DNA of 64,000 nucleotides from CBDDKZ01 sp965230415 (GTDB lineage Bacteria > Bacteroidota > Bacteroidia > Cytophagales > JAAEPT01): assembly GCA_965230415.1 (NCBI GenBank), contig CBDDKZ010000005.1:992001-1056000 (forward strand), in the 5' to 3' direction. The notes beneath the pieces are model-generated. The model was not told the origin of the DNA and searched no databases. It worked only from the letters and a program-made list of their open reading frames with translations. How positions within the stretch are numbered: the stretch's first letter is position 1; every line of letters begins with the position of its first letter. Shown in pieces: positions 9,339 to 18,173 of this stretch. Both the position numbers and the translations under genes were made by a program.

Positions 9339-10082
9339 ATGATACGCAAAACATTAATTTTAGACGACCACCGGGTCAACAGCGAATGGCTTGAACTATT
9401 AATTAGTGAATTACCTGATCTAAAATTGGTATGCAAAGCAAGTACCGTAGCTCAGGCATTGGAATATACCCGCTATAACGAGATAGATTTGGCGTTTATT
9501 GATGTGGAATTACAAGGTGAACAGGGCTTTGATTTCATAACCAATATAGACAAGGTGAATTTTGACATCATCTTTACAACAGCACACTCAAGGTATGCAT
9601 TACAGGCTTTCGAATATGCTGCCGCCGATTTTATCGTAAAACCAATTAATCTTAAGGCCCTCAAATCAGCTTTGGAACGGCTTGTCTCGCGTGAATCACG
9701 TGCTATAACAAAATCAATGGACAAATCGGAAAAGCAAGAGAAACACGCAAGTATTTCAGACCAAAAAATTGCCTTACAAATTGACAATGCTGTACATTTT
9801 GTTCCTTTCAACGATATTATTTGTTGTGAGGCAGATGGCTTCTATACACGTTTCTATTTGGAAAACCGCCCTCCTGCCCTCCTCAGTAAGAACCTCAAGG
9901 AATATGAACAATTACTTCCAAAAAGTATTTTTTATCGTGTGCATAAATCATATATCGTACATATAGACAAAATTGAAAAATACATTAGGTCTGATGGCGG
10001 CTATATAATTCTCAATAATAAGCTGGAGATTACCGTCCCCAGAAAGAAGAAAGATGAATTTGTTAAAATTGTGGGATTATAA
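9339..10082 (+). CDS. LytTR-type response regulator
   Basis: A receiver domain (1-125) with acidic pair DD near residue 9, phospho-acceptor Asp in AFIDVEL (about 54), a Thr in FTTAH and Lys in FIVKPIN (about 103) is followed by a LytTR DNA-binding domain (about 145-247; FVPFNDIICCEADGFYTRF, RVHKSYIVHIDKI, read in parts). It lies directly behind the histidine kinase and forms a cognate pair with it. LytTR regulators bind paired short sites upstream of target genes. No such sites could be assigned here, and nothing in the neighbourhood identifies the regulon. Confidence 0.9.
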   Translation: MIRKTLILDDHRVNSEWLELLISELPDLKLVCKASTVAQALEYTRYNEIDLAFIDVELQGEQGFDFITNIDKVNFDIIFTTAHSRYALQAFEYAAADFIVKPINLKALKSALERLVSRESRAITKSMDKSEKQEKHASISDQKIALQIDNAVHFVPFNDIICCEADGFYTRFYLENRPPALLSKNLKEYEQLLPKSIFYRVHKSYIVHIDKIEKYIRSDGGYIILNNKLEITVPRKKKDEFVKIVGL

Positions 10083-10176
10083 AGTAGCTGAGTGAGACTT
10101 TTCGCTCCGTATACTTAATAAGTAAGAAGTAATCGATGATTGAATCTAAGCCGAAAAGAAAACGTTATCATTAAAC

Positions 10177-10204
10177 TGCGTCTTTTTTGTATCACGAACG
10201 TCTA
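10177..10204 (+). promoter_or_regulatory. candidate ECF promoter (copy A) upstream of the sigma factor gene
   Basis: TGCGTC (10177-10182), a 16-nt spacer, and CGTCTA (10199-10204). The same layout recurs downstream at 10738-10765, and the flanking 17 nt ATTAAA(C/T)TGCGTCTTTT match at 16 of 17 positions. ECF sigma factors often control their own promoter and use a CGTC-like -10 box. The -10 box ends 9 nt before the start codon at 10214, so a transcript from here would be nearly leaderless. Confidence 0.6.
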
Positions 10205-10213
10205 CAATAGAAA

Positions 10214-10735
10214 ATGAATACGGAAATAGTATGGAATCAATTTAGCGAACGCCTATTTAATTTTATAACGAGTAAAGTCGGCAACCCCGATATTGCGAAG
10301 GACATACTTCAGGATATTTTCCTAAAAATTCATACGAAACTTGATCAGCTGATAAATGCCGACCGCCTTGAAAGTTGGGTATTTCAAATAACCAGAAACG
10401 CCATTAATGATTACTTCAGAAGACAAAAACGGGAATCAGACCTTCTGGAAATCCCTTCTATGGAGGAAGATGTCACCTCTCCTTCTTTTCTGCCTTGCCT
10501 TTACCCCTTCATAGAAAAGTTGTCACCGGCAGATCATAGCATTATCATAAAAACACTCAAAGGCGCTACCCAAAAAAGCCTAGCTGCCGAATATAACATG
10601 TCCTACTCTGGTGTAAAATCCAAAGTTCAACGAGCTCGTGAAAAGCTAAAAAACATGTTTAAAGCGTGCTGCAATGAAATAGATTCGCCGTGTCTGGACG
10701 ATTTTGACGAATCCCCCTGCAATTGTAACCATTAA
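10214..10735 (+). CDS. ECF RNA polymerase sigma factor, SigZ type, with Cys-rich tail
   Basis: A 173-residue ECF sigma factor: sigma2 region (about 1-75; DILQDIFLKIHTKLDQL, W at ESWVFQITRNAINDYFRR) and sigma4 HTH (about 110-155; KSLAAEYNMSYSGVKSKVQRAREKL, read in parts). The last 25 residues are unusual, with five cysteines and the ending CNCNH, similar in style to the peptide encoded next. No anti-sigma factor gene is adjacent. SigZ-type factors often lack one, and Cys-rich C-termini in other ECF groups (for example CorE of Myxococcus) sense metals directly; that this tail does so is inference. Likely autoregulated from the element at 10177-10204. Confidence 0.85.
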   Translation: MNTEIVWNQFSERLFNFITSKVGNPDIAKDILQDIFLKIHTKLDQLINADRLESWVFQITRNAINDYFRRQKRESDLLEIPSMEEDVTSPSFLPCLYPFIEKLSPADHSIIIKTLKGATQKSLAAEYNMSYSGVKSKVQRAREKLKNMFKACCNEIDSPCLDDFDESPCNCNH

Positions 10736-10737
10736 AT

Positions 10738-10765
10738 TGCGTCTTTTATTGAACGTCACCGTCAA
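10738..10765 (+). promoter_or_regulatory. candidate ECF promoter (copy B) upstream of the Cys-rich peptide gene
   Basis: TGCGTC (10738-10743), a 16-nt spacer, and CGTCAA (10760-10765). It begins two bases after the sigma factor stop codon and has the same box sequences and the same spacer length as copy A. It would give the peptide gene at 10792 its own sigma-dependent transcript. Confidence 0.6.
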
Positions 10766-10791
10766 CAGGGTGTAACTAAATTTTAATAATT

Positions 10792-10875
10792 ATGGGAAAT
10801 AATAAATGCTGCGAAAATTCAGAATCAAACTGCTGTACATGTAATTGTAACTGCTCTTGTAATTGCAATTGCTAA
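10792..10875 (+). CDS. 27-residue Cys-rich peptide (candidate target of the adjacent sigma factor)
   Basis: An ATG frame of 27 codons ending in TAA. The product starts MGNNKCC and ends CNCNCSCNCNC; ten of 27 residues are Cys and most others are Asn or Ser. The alternating C-x-C pattern is what metallothioneins and other thiolate metal-binding peptides use, but no family is recognised, and a modified-peptide precursor is another possibility. Support for its reality: its own promoter-like element, a downstream hairpin, both Cys codons used, and the CNCNH ending of the neighbouring sigma factor. It is too short for usual gene finders. Confidence 0.65.
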   Translation: MGNNKCCENSESNCCTCNCNCSCNCNC

Positions 10876-10888
10876 GCAAAGTAAAGCG

Positions 10889-10915
10889 GGAGGGTATCTC
10901 GTTCAGGTATCCTCC
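10889..10915 (+). terminator. hairpin downstream of the Cys-rich peptide gene
   Basis: A 10 bp stem with two G-T wobbles, GGAGGGTATC (10889-10898) with GGTATCCTCC (10906-10915) and a 7-nt loop. No T run follows, so it may be an attenuated terminator or a 3' stabilising hairpin. It lies between the peptide gene and the convergent kinase gene. Confidence 0.5.
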
Positions 10916-10940
10916 TATAATCAATATTATGCCGGAGAAG

Positions 10941-12758
10941 CTATGGATTGCTGCCTTTAAGTGGAAGTTTAATTAGAACCGAAGTACCTCTGTTCGATTC
11001 AGACGCAAACTCAATGATGCCATTATGCGATTTAATGATCGAATACGTAATAGATAAACCCAACCCGGTACCCTGTCCCGGATCGCGGGTAGTATAAAAT
11101 GGATCTACAATATTGCCCAGGTTTTCGCTATCTATACCATGTCCGGAATCTGTTAACTCAATGTGTACCTCCTTTCCGTGAATACTTGTAGTTATCGCTA
11201 TTACACCTTGTTCCTCGATTGCTTGAATGGCGTTCAATAAGACGTTTAAAAACGCCTGATACAAATCGCTAAGGACACCATATACAATTGGAGTTGTTAC
11301 GTAATAGTTCCGTTTAATTTCAATCTTATCGGAGCACTTATGATTTAGTATTTCTAAGCATTTATCAATGATAGCATGAATATTACAATCCTCTTGTGAC
11401 GAATAATCAACTTTGCTGAACTGGCGCAAACCGGTAACAATCGTACTAATTCGATCGACCCCCTGTTTGATACTGTCTAACAACAAATCACTTTCATCAT
11501 TTTTCCATGCGTTTTGACTGAAAATACGTTCTAGCCCTGTTAATCCTCCGGAAATAAAATTCAAAGGGTTATTGATTTCATGAGCAACACCCGCAGTCAA
11601 TATCCCCAGTGATGCCATTTTCTCTGATTGTAGTAATTTGGCCTGAGTATCTTTCAAATTGGTCAAGGTAGTAGAAAGCGCTTCATTTTGATCACTGATA
11701 ATATCGTTTTTCTGTGATAACGCTTCATTTACCTTTTCCAGATCAAGTGTTCGTTCACGAACAGATTGCTCCAAATTGCTATTATAACGTTCTAATTTCG
11801 CCTCACTTTCCTGAAGCATTTCCAGCGCATGCATCCTTTCTATCGCTTCTTTTTGGAGTTGACTATTGCTTAACTTTAATTCAGCGGTACGTTTTTTCAC
11901 CAATCGATTTAAGGCCCACAAGATGGAGACGATAATAATGATAACCATACCTAAGATTAATAAGAGCCACAATAACCAGGAAGGAACATGGCCGGAGTCC
12001 GTAGGATCCACTTTGTACCATTTTTTAATTATTTGATAGTAGGGTGAATCGTCGTATTTTTTCCAAATCTCGAGCCTTTTGTCTATGGTACGTAATAGTC
12101 CCTGATGCTTATTTTCCGGTGTCGCAAACAGCAATGAAACAGGGTCAAAAATGACAGGTGATTCTATCAGGTCATATTTATAGGCATTGGAATATCCGTA
12201 AAGGCTACTGGCTATGCATGCAAAAAATTCTTTGGTTTGTACTTTTTCAAAAATCTTTTCAAAACTGTCAAATTCCACAAACTCACAATCCACATCAAAT
12301 TTTTTAGTGAGTGTCCGAAAATTCATACCGTTAATATCATTTTGAAGTACGGCTATCTTCTTACCCTCTAAGTCCAACACATTCTCTATCTTGGATTCAA
12401 CATGTACAAAAGCCGCTCCCCAGTTCGTTAGTACTGTTTCTTGCGAAAAATCGATCGTTCTATCTCGTTCTTTGGTATAAGCTATGCACGACAGTAAGTC
12501 CAATTCCCCCCTTCCTATCATCTGCATATTATCGGCCCAGCTGTTAAACTTATATTCAATTAACCACATTTCTTTCTCTGCGATGGCATCGATCAAATCC
12601 ACATAAATCCCCTGAGCTTTTCCATTTTCATCTTGGTATACGAGGGGCTTATTTTGATAAATACCCACTTTTATCAATTTTTGCGCATTGAGCGTGCCTA
12701 AGCTTATCAGAAATAAGACAATTTTAATTAAAAATATATGGTAGTTAACAGGCTTCAA
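10941..12758 (-). CDS. sensor histidine kinase with periplasmic solute-binding (SBP_bac_3) domain
   Basis: Order: signal/membrane segment (1-25); bacterial solute-binding family 3 domain (about 28-245; VGIYQNKPLVYQDENGKAQG, read in parts, and GELDLLSCIAYTKER); membrane segment (about 253-275); a long coiled coil (280-370) with no PAS domain; HisKA with VAHEINNPLNFISGG (phospho-His about 391); HATPase with N-box LNVLLNAIQAI, DSGHGI and GTGLGLSI. It resembles amino-acid-binding kinases that sense small solutes in the periplasm. No response regulator is adjacent, so it is an orphan kinase; the ligand is unknown. Confidence 0.9.
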   Translation of the reverse strand: MKPVNYHIFLIKIVLFLISLGTLNAQKLIKVGIYQNKPLVYQDENGKAQGIYVDLIDAIAEKEMWLIEYKFNSWADNMQMIGRGELDLLSCIAYTKERDRTIDFSQETVLTNWGAAFVHVESKIENVLDLEGKKIAVLQNDINGMNFRTLTKKFDVDCEFVEFDSFEKIFEKVQTKEFFACIASSLYGYSNAYKYDLIESPVIFDPVSLLFATPENKHQGLLRTIDKRLEIWKKYDDSPYYQIIKKWYKVDPTDSGHVPSWLLWLLLILGMVIIIIVSILWALNRLVKKRTAELKLSNSQLQKEAIERMHALEMLQESEAKLERYNSNLEQSVRERTLDLEKVNEALSQKNDIISDQNEALSTTLTNLKDTQAKLLQSEKMASLGILTAGVAHEINNPLNFISGGLTGLERIFSQNAWKNDESDLLLDSIKQGVDRISTIVTGLRQFSKVDYSSQEDCNIHAIIDKCLEILNHKCSDKIEIKRNYYVTTPIVYGVLSDLYQAFLNVLLNAIQAIEEQGVIAITTSIHGKEVHIELTDSGHGIDSENLGNIVDPFYTTRDPGQGTGLGLSITYSIIKSHNGIIEFASESNRGTSVLIKLPLKGSNP

Positions 12759-12972
12759 AGCTGAATTAAAAAGGTGTAATTCTAAATAAACAGATGTTAA
12801 AAATCTTCCTACTTATACTACGAATTAAAATGCATATTTTCAATTAATAAGTGAATAAGATACCAGGTAAATAAGCTCCAAAAAAAGCGTGTCTCCGGTA
12901 CTGCGATTATTTTTTGAACCGGGAACAATTCCAATTTGTTTTATTTCTACTTACAACTGAATATTTACAGCA

Positions 12973-13446
12973 ATGAGCAGTACTCAGGCATTAATAGAAC
13001 TTAGGCAGGTAAACCCTGCCCAAAAAAGTGTTAAAGCACTTATTGACAAGCTAGACACATATCAAATCGGCCTTTACAAGCGTATGTATTGCCACCTTGA
13101 TAGTCCGGAAGAATTGATGAAAGAAAATGCGTACATGGTTGGTGCATTCGCACAAAACAATCTCATAGGAATGTGCGCATTAAAACCTCTGGGAGCTTAT
13201 GGCGAAGTCAAAAGACTTTATGTAGAAGAAGCATGGAGGGGTAAACAAATTGCCTCGCAAATTTTAGTGCATATAGAAACTCAAGCTAAAAAAATGGGTT
13301 TTGATCTTCTTCTCCTTGAAACCGGCGTGAAACAACCAGAGGCCATAAAATTTTACGAAAATCACGGCTATACACAATCAGAGCCATTCGGTTGTTATAC
13401 AAAAAACCATGTAAGCTACTTTATGCGCAAGCAATTACCGATATGA
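12973..13446 (+). CDS. GNAT-family N-acetyltransferase
   Basis: A 157-residue single-domain GNAT protein. The acetyl-CoA binding motif A is VKRLYVEEAWRGKQIASQIL (residues about 79-98, with the RGKQIA variant of Q/RxxGxG/A), and motif B is seen in EAIKFYENHGY. The substrate cannot be told from sequence. It is transcribed divergently from the kinase gene across a 214 bp gap in which I see no clear regulatory site. Confidence 0.85.
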   Translation: MSSTQALIELRQVNPAQKSVKALIDKLDTYQIGLYKRMYCHLDSPEELMKENAYMVGAFAQNNLIGMCALKPLGAYGEVKRLYVEEAWRGKQIASQILVHIETQAKKMGFDLLLLETGVKQPEAIKFYENHGYTQSEPFGCYTKNHVSYFMRKQLPI

Positions 13447-13527
13447 AGTAGACCCATTCACTAACTAAAATCACATTGTATTTAAGGTTTCAATTAGTTA
13501 CTTTTGGCATTTACCGAATTTTAATAG

Positions 13528-14148
13528 ATGTCTGTCCCAAGCCTTTGCTCTTTTTTAAAACCTTCCCTCGGTTTTATGCTTCTTACCTTTTGGCTTACTT
13601 CTTGCCACTTTCTAAGCGAAACCAGTGAAGCACACAAAGCGCCTCAGGAACAGAACGCTGATGAAATACTTGAATCCATTCTTAAACAACAAGAACATAA
13701 TAAAGGCAGTTACTCACGATTCTATAAAGCAAATGCTCGGTCCGGCTTTAGTTCAACAAAAGACACAAGCCTGGACATTGCCAATGTCCACAGTTATTTA
13801 AAAATATGGACCGATACCAATGGTATTATGAGGCACATTTATTTTTCTGCAAACGATTACTTAAGCCTGGAGCAAATCCAGGTAAGTTATACTGCAGACA
13901 ACCGCGGAAATATACGCCTCATAAACAGTAAAGCCATTATGAAGGGATGCCTTTCTCACAACGATTTCAGTACTGAAAAAATTGTTGTCAAGTATGACCT
14001 GAAAGGCCATTTAAGCGCTACGGATACCTTGTTCAACAACCCCGATGACTATACCGCTGTTAAAAATGATTGTGTAAATGAATTTAATTATAAATTGCCC
14101 TTAAGTACAAACGTTTCGGACCTGAAGAAGCTTTTGCTTAATAATTAA
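13528..14148 (+). CDS. hypothetical lipoprotein, 206 aa
   Basis: The N-terminus has a hydrophobic run and a lipobox LTSC with Cys at about residue 26, so it is probably a lipoprotein. The rest is soluble, polar and not recognised; it contains two Cys in the mature part (MKGCLS and KNDCVN) that could pair. There is no operon partner. The 211 bp that follow are very A+T-rich. Confidence 0.6.
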   Translation: MSVPSLCSFLKPSLGFMLLTFWLTSCHFLSETSEAHKAPQEQNADEILESILKQQEHNKGSYSRFYKANARSGFSSTKDTSLDIANVHSYLKIWTDTNGIMRHIYFSANDYLSLEQIQVSYTADNRGNIRLINSKAIMKGCLSHNDFSTEKIVVKYDLKGHLSATDTLFNNPDDYTAVKNDCVNEFNYKLPLSTNVSDLKKLLLNN

Positions 14149-14359
14149 GAAATAGCACAAGATTTATATTTCAACCAATATTAAAACATAATACCAAACT
14201 CATGTTTCCGCTTTATTGATTAAGTTTTTTTAATATTAAAAAAATATTTGTTCATATTACTAAATATAGCTATTCGGCGGATTTCGTATAAATACCTATA
14301 TTATTAAGTTAATTTCAAGTAATTTTGGAAAAAGAAGCGAGAGGCCCAAGAAACAATTA

Positions 14360-15508
14360 ATGGAAAAAATTCTAGCGTTCACAAGAACTAACCCTGCATT
14401 TGTAAAGCGAATGTTGTGTAGATTTTACCCTTGGAACAAATCACTGTTATGGGAATTGCACAACTTTTGGGACTGGAACCATCTCATGTCTAATACAAAC
14501 ATAGAATGGGATCGTTTTGATTTGGAACAATTTGACAAGAAAGGCCTTGACTATGACGCTATAAGCATGAGCCCGAACATGTGTCCCGTGCTCCTTGAAA
14601 CTTGCGAAGAATTTTTAAACTGGAAATATATTTCTTCCAACCCACATATTAACTGGAATGAGGAGTTGCTGAGTAAATATAAAAACAAGTTGCTGTGGGG
14701 CTTCCGAGGTATTTCGTCAAATGAAGGTATTCCTTGGAACGAAAGCCTGATACAAAAATTTGAGTCAAAAATAGATTGGGAAGGCTTAAGCGGGAACCAG
14801 GGGGTAGAATGGGATGAAGACCTTTTGTTCAAATATGCCGGAAAATGGAATTGGTGGGATATAGCTGAAAAATACCCATGGTCACCTGCTTTTCTTATCC
14901 ATATTATTGAAGGTGGCACCAAAATATGGATGAAAAGTGATTCCCTGATACGCCGTGTAAAGTTTAAAGGTCGCAGGCAACATTTCACGAAAAAGCGATT
15001 CTGGGAAGGGGTTACCTTAAACCAAAATGCCAATATATGGTCCTTAGACTTTATAGAAGAATATAAAAGTAGTTTGGAGTGGACACTTATTGGTTGGAAT
15101 CAATCAATACCCTGGTCCCTGGATTTTATCGCGCAATTTAAAGAGGAGATAAATGGTAACTGGTTAGGATACCCTACTGGAAGTGACTTCTCTTATGATT
15201 ATTTAGATAAATACAGCGGTCGCATAGACTGGATGGAATTGAGTGAAGACCCAAGCGTCCCCTGGTCAGAAGAATTATTAGACCGATTCTTTGAAAAATG
15301 GACCTGGGAAGATGATCACGGCATCATACTCAACGAGAATTTCCCATGGACAATAGCACGTTTCGAAAAGCTAAAAGGAGAAATAGAAGACTGGGCATGG
15401 AGAGCCTTTTCACTCTATCCGGGTGTCTATAAAATGATTTTCGAACAAGCGATCACAGAAGAATTGCTTGCTGAAATGCTACGCATTATTCGCGAATTTG
15501 AATCATAA
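14360..15508 (+). CDS. Trp-rich repeat protein with about ten 26-residue repeats
   Basis: A cytoplasmic protein without signal peptide, built almost wholly from imperfect repeats of about 26 residues with the pattern N..I.W...LL..Y..K..W..LS. Examples are SNPHINWNEELLSKYKNKL, SNEGIPWNESLIQKFESKI and GNQGVEWDEDLLFKYAGKW. About ten copies run from residue 35 to 360. Proteins of this kind are scattered through Bacteroidota without known function; the regular aromatic spacing suggests an alpha-solenoid binding scaffold. A 210 bp A+T-rich region precedes it. Confidence 0.65.
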   Translation: MEKILAFTRTNPAFVKRMLCRFYPWNKSLLWELHNFWDWNHLMSNTNIEWDRFDLEQFDKKGLDYDAISMSPNMCPVLLETCEEFLNWKYISSNPHINWNEELLSKYKNKLLWGFRGISSNEGIPWNESLIQKFESKIDWEGLSGNQGVEWDEDLLFKYAGKWNWWDIAEKYPWSPAFLIHIIEGGTKIWMKSDSLIRRVKFKGRRQHFTKKRFWEGVTLNQNANIWSLDFIEEYKSSLEWTLIGWNQSIPWSLDFIAQFKEEINGNWLGYPTGSDFSYDYLDKYSGRIDWMELSEDPSVPWSEELLDRFFEKWTWEDDHGIILNENFPWTIARFEKLKGEIEDWAWRAFSLYPGVYKMIFEQAITEELLAEMLRIIREFES

Positions 15509-15572
15509 AAGAGCGCGGAATCATTAAGACTCTCGCGCCCTGTCTTTGGACGGGAAAACCAACTTCTCCCTA

Positions 15573-17453
15573 TTAACTACTTACTTTACAAAAGGAAACG
15601 ATATCGTATGGAACATTAAGTCTATGGTTGCCATTGGTTAATTTCAAGCTAGCATCCATCATAATTGTAAAGGCACAATCTCTTAATCCTTCTATACCTG
15701 GAACAGGTAAGGCTCCATACGAATCGGGATTGCTTAAGGGCACCGTTGGCATGCTTATAGCAGTTGGTCCCGTAGTTGCTCCCGGTCCGTGAATCCAGAA
15801 AAATGCCCTTTCCATATATTTGTGACGCGCATTAAATAATAAAGTAACAGAATTGCTGATATTACCACAACCTCCGGCTGACAACTCTTGAATGTCAAAA
15901 CAACAAACAGCAGTTCTATCGTCAGTATCTGGAGACCAGCTACCCTGAATTTTCACGTTTTGAAAAATCACATTATGGATGGCTACCGCTTCTGATTGGC
16001 CAAGCATATCAAAAACAGATACGTCTGTCGTACCTTGTACCCTTCTAATCATTCTGAAAACCACATAGGTATCATCAACTGCCGGAGCAAAACTCAATGA
16101 TTCCTGTCCGTGAGTCATCGCTGACATATCTACCAATTTTGTAGGGGCAATTTTGGCATCGGTAGTTCTTATTTGTGCTAATATACCATTGACATTAGGT
16201 GCAAAATTATGATCGCCGGGCATCTGAATCCAACCATCCACAACATTAACTTCCAAAACCAATGGATCGGCGGCGTCGTCTGAGTTCGGGTTAATTACTA
16301 CTCCTTTTGAAATATAAGGATTCTCCCTATCGCCTGTCGGAAACCACCTTACACCAATTTCGGCACGCCCCATCATGTTTTTTTCGACATCGACCCATGC
16401 CGTGCTCACCGGGCTAACTCCGGGACCTGATACTACCTGAGTTTGAAATTTATACTCATATAATTCATTGGCCTCGTTCGCTTTGTGGTAGGTACCTATC
16501 TGAAAAACCGACCCGAAAAATGCATATTGTTCTCTTCCTGCCTTTGTAATTTGACCAGTTGTAGCACTGATATCGTCCTTAATTTCAATACGATCATAAT
16601 CGCCAAAATGTGTATACATGTCTGGAATTGGAGGAGGTACAATTGTCGCATTGTCAAGACACAACTCCACGCACAGGCAATAATCTACATTCCTGCGGCA
16701 ATCTCTTGGCCCCTCGAATTCGAATTCAGTTCCATCCTTTTTCAAACGGAAGAATACATCCGGCCCTTTAGTAAACCTAAGTGGAAATGCATCTGTTTCG
16801 ATGTTGATGATAGGCGACAAGAATGTTTTCTTGAAATCTCTGGAAGAATAGTAAATGGTAAAATGGCCGTTGCTGTCGGTAATGGCTGATCCAAGTTCAT
16901 CATCTTTAAGCAAATCATCATCCATTGCTATTACTTCAAATCCTGCCAAAGGGAATTTTGTCTCACAATCAACCAATCTTCCACAGATCACCCAGGAATC
17001 AAAATATTGCCCCCTAATGAGGCACCACCATTTACTGCTAATGGTATACTCAAAATTATAAACTAATATATCCTGATTATCACTGGCAGATACCCACCTT
17101 GGAACTGTCGTGGTAACATGAAAGTAGAAAGGCTCATCTACCTTTTTTGAGCCATTGGGTACTTCGTTTATGGCGATATCAATTTCTAATGGCCATTCAG
17201 CATGAGCCCCTTTTATTTCGATTAAAAAACATCCTGCTTTATCTACAACGGCAGTCCCTATTAAGCGATTCTCTTTTGAACGATGTTGTTCTACAGAAAT
17301 TGGTTGAAACGTTTCATCAACACTCGCTGAAACATTAGCTCCAATGTTCGAATTTGGATCTGTGGTGTACAAAAATACGGAAACACCTGTCAGATTCTCC
17401 GTACAGTCTTCGCATAAAAGACCTTTTAAACTTCCTTTAACTAAAAAACTCAT
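15573..17453 (-). CDS. large hypothetical protein with transthyretin-like/carboxypeptidase-regulatory-like domains
   Basis: A 626-residue protein with no signal peptide. Two beta-sandwich segments are visible: residues about 1-100 (LKGLLCEDCTENLTGVSVFL ... GCFLIEI) and about 155-250 (ICGRLVDCETKFPLAGFEVI ... DSNGHFTIYY ... GPDVFFRL), the latter like transthyretin-like or CarboxypepD_reg folds. The C-terminal 350 residues are not recognised. Several CxxC-like pairs (CEDC, CRRNVDYCLC) occur. It stands alone, convergent with the Trp-repeat gene. Function unknown. Confidence 0.6.
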   Translation of the reverse strand: MSFLVKGSLKGLLCEDCTENLTGVSVFLYTTDPNSNIGANVSASVDETFQPISVEQHRSKENRLIGTAVVDKAGCFLIEIKGAHAEWPLEIDIAINEVPNGSKKVDEPFYFHVTTTVPRWVSASDNQDILVYNFEYTISSKWWCLIRGQYFDSWVICGRLVDCETKFPLAGFEVIAMDDDLLKDDELGSAITDSNGHFTIYYSSRDFKKTFLSPIINIETDAFPLRFTKGPDVFFRLKKDGTEFEFEGPRDCRRNVDYCLCVELCLDNATIVPPPIPDMYTHFGDYDRIEIKDDISATTGQITKAGREQYAFFGSVFQIGTYHKANEANELYEYKFQTQVVSGPGVSPVSTAWVDVEKNMMGRAEIGVRWFPTGDRENPYISKGVVINPNSDDAADPLVLEVNVVDGWIQMPGDHNFAPNVNGILAQIRTTDAKIAPTKLVDMSAMTHGQESLSFAPAVDDTYVVFRMIRRVQGTTDVSVFDMLGQSEAVAIHNVIFQNVKIQGSWSPDTDDRTAVCCFDIQELSAGGCGNISNSVTLLFNARHKYMERAFFWIHGPGATTGPTAISMPTVPLSNPDSYGALPVPGIEGLRDCAFTIMMDASLKLTNGNHRLNVPYDIVSFCKVSS

Positions 17454-17715
17454 TTAATTGAAATTTGGTGATTTGTAAAAATTATTTCATCAAAATTAGT
17501 TATAGCATGGCCTCACTTCAACTTTTTGTGATGAACGCCACAATTATGTACATCAGGTAGAAGTACTCGATAAGTAAACCTTTATATACTACCTTGAGAC
17601 ATAATCGAACTGTAAATGCCTTGAAAGTAAAATTAATTTAACCACCCCGCGTTTTATAACAAGATGTATACATGTGATAAAGTGAGTTTTGTCACATAGC
17701 CAATGTTAACAGATT

Positions 17716-17749
17716 TTTGTAGAAAAATATATAAATTAATCTAAATTTA
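17716..17749 (+). promoter_or_regulatory. weak candidate promoter in the 17454-17777 intergenic region
   Basis: TTTG at 17716-17719 and TAAATTTA at 17742-17749, separated by 22 nt, about 30 bp before the start codon at 17778. The -7 box lacks the final G of TAnnTTTG and the spacer is long, so this is only suggestive. The rest of the 324 bp between the two divergent genes shows no other gene or strong site. Confidence 0.25.
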
Positions 17750-17777
17750 CGTTCCTTGATAAAAGACATTTAATACT

Positions 17778-18170
17778 ATGAGCAAATTGTACTATATTCT
17801 TTCTTTTGGCCTATTGTTAGCTCTAATCATTTTTAACAACGACGCCCATGCCTTAAAAGCTGAATATCCTGACAGCCATTCAATTAAAAATACTTTTGTC
17901 ATTGTAAACGATTCAACAGACAGTATTGCCAGTGAGGTAACGATTTACCCTAATCCGGTCACCGACAATGAATTAAACGTCAAATCTCATCCAGATGACC
18001 TTATCTTAAACGTAGAAATCACAAGTCCTAAAGGAGCACTTGTATTAAAGCAGCCTTATGACAAACTCGAAGAAGTGGCATTAGACATTAGCGCGCTTAC
18101 CCCTGGTTCATACATCATTCTAATTTTTACTGAACACAATACCACGCAATTGCACTTCATGAAGCAATAA
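17778..18170 (+). CDS. small exported protein consisting mainly of a T9SS sorting domain
   Basis: A 130-residue protein: signal peptide (about 1-25, ending NNDAHA), a linker of about 30 residues and a C-terminal type A sorting domain (VTIYPNPVTDNELNVK ... LTPGSYIILIF). There is little room for another domain, so the protein is unusual for a T9SS client. It may be a stand-alone carrier or the remainder of a longer gene, but no upstream coding sequence in frame is visible. Confidence 0.75.
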   Translation: MSKLYYILSFGLLLALIIFNNDAHALKAEYPDSHSIKNTFVIVNDSTDSIASEVTIYPNPVTDNELNVKSHPDDLILNVEITSPKGALVLKQPYDKLEEVALDISALTPGSYIILIFTEHNTTQLHFMKQ

Positions 18171-18173
18171 GTG

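Noticed and set aside
14221..14245. A/T palindrome TTTTTTAATATTAAAAAA in the gap before the Trp-repeat gene, as a terminator
   Set aside because: All A/T pairs in a very A+T-rich stretch; chance match likely and no clear T run in context.
15511..15540. GCGCG...CGCGC hairpin between two convergent genes as a terminator
   Set aside because: Only five pairs with a 16-nt loop and no T run on either strand.
17673..17696. TGTGATAAA...TTTGTCACA as a CRP-like operator
   Set aside because: Half sites TGTGA and TCACA are 14 nt apart instead of 6, and it is an isolated imperfect repeat.
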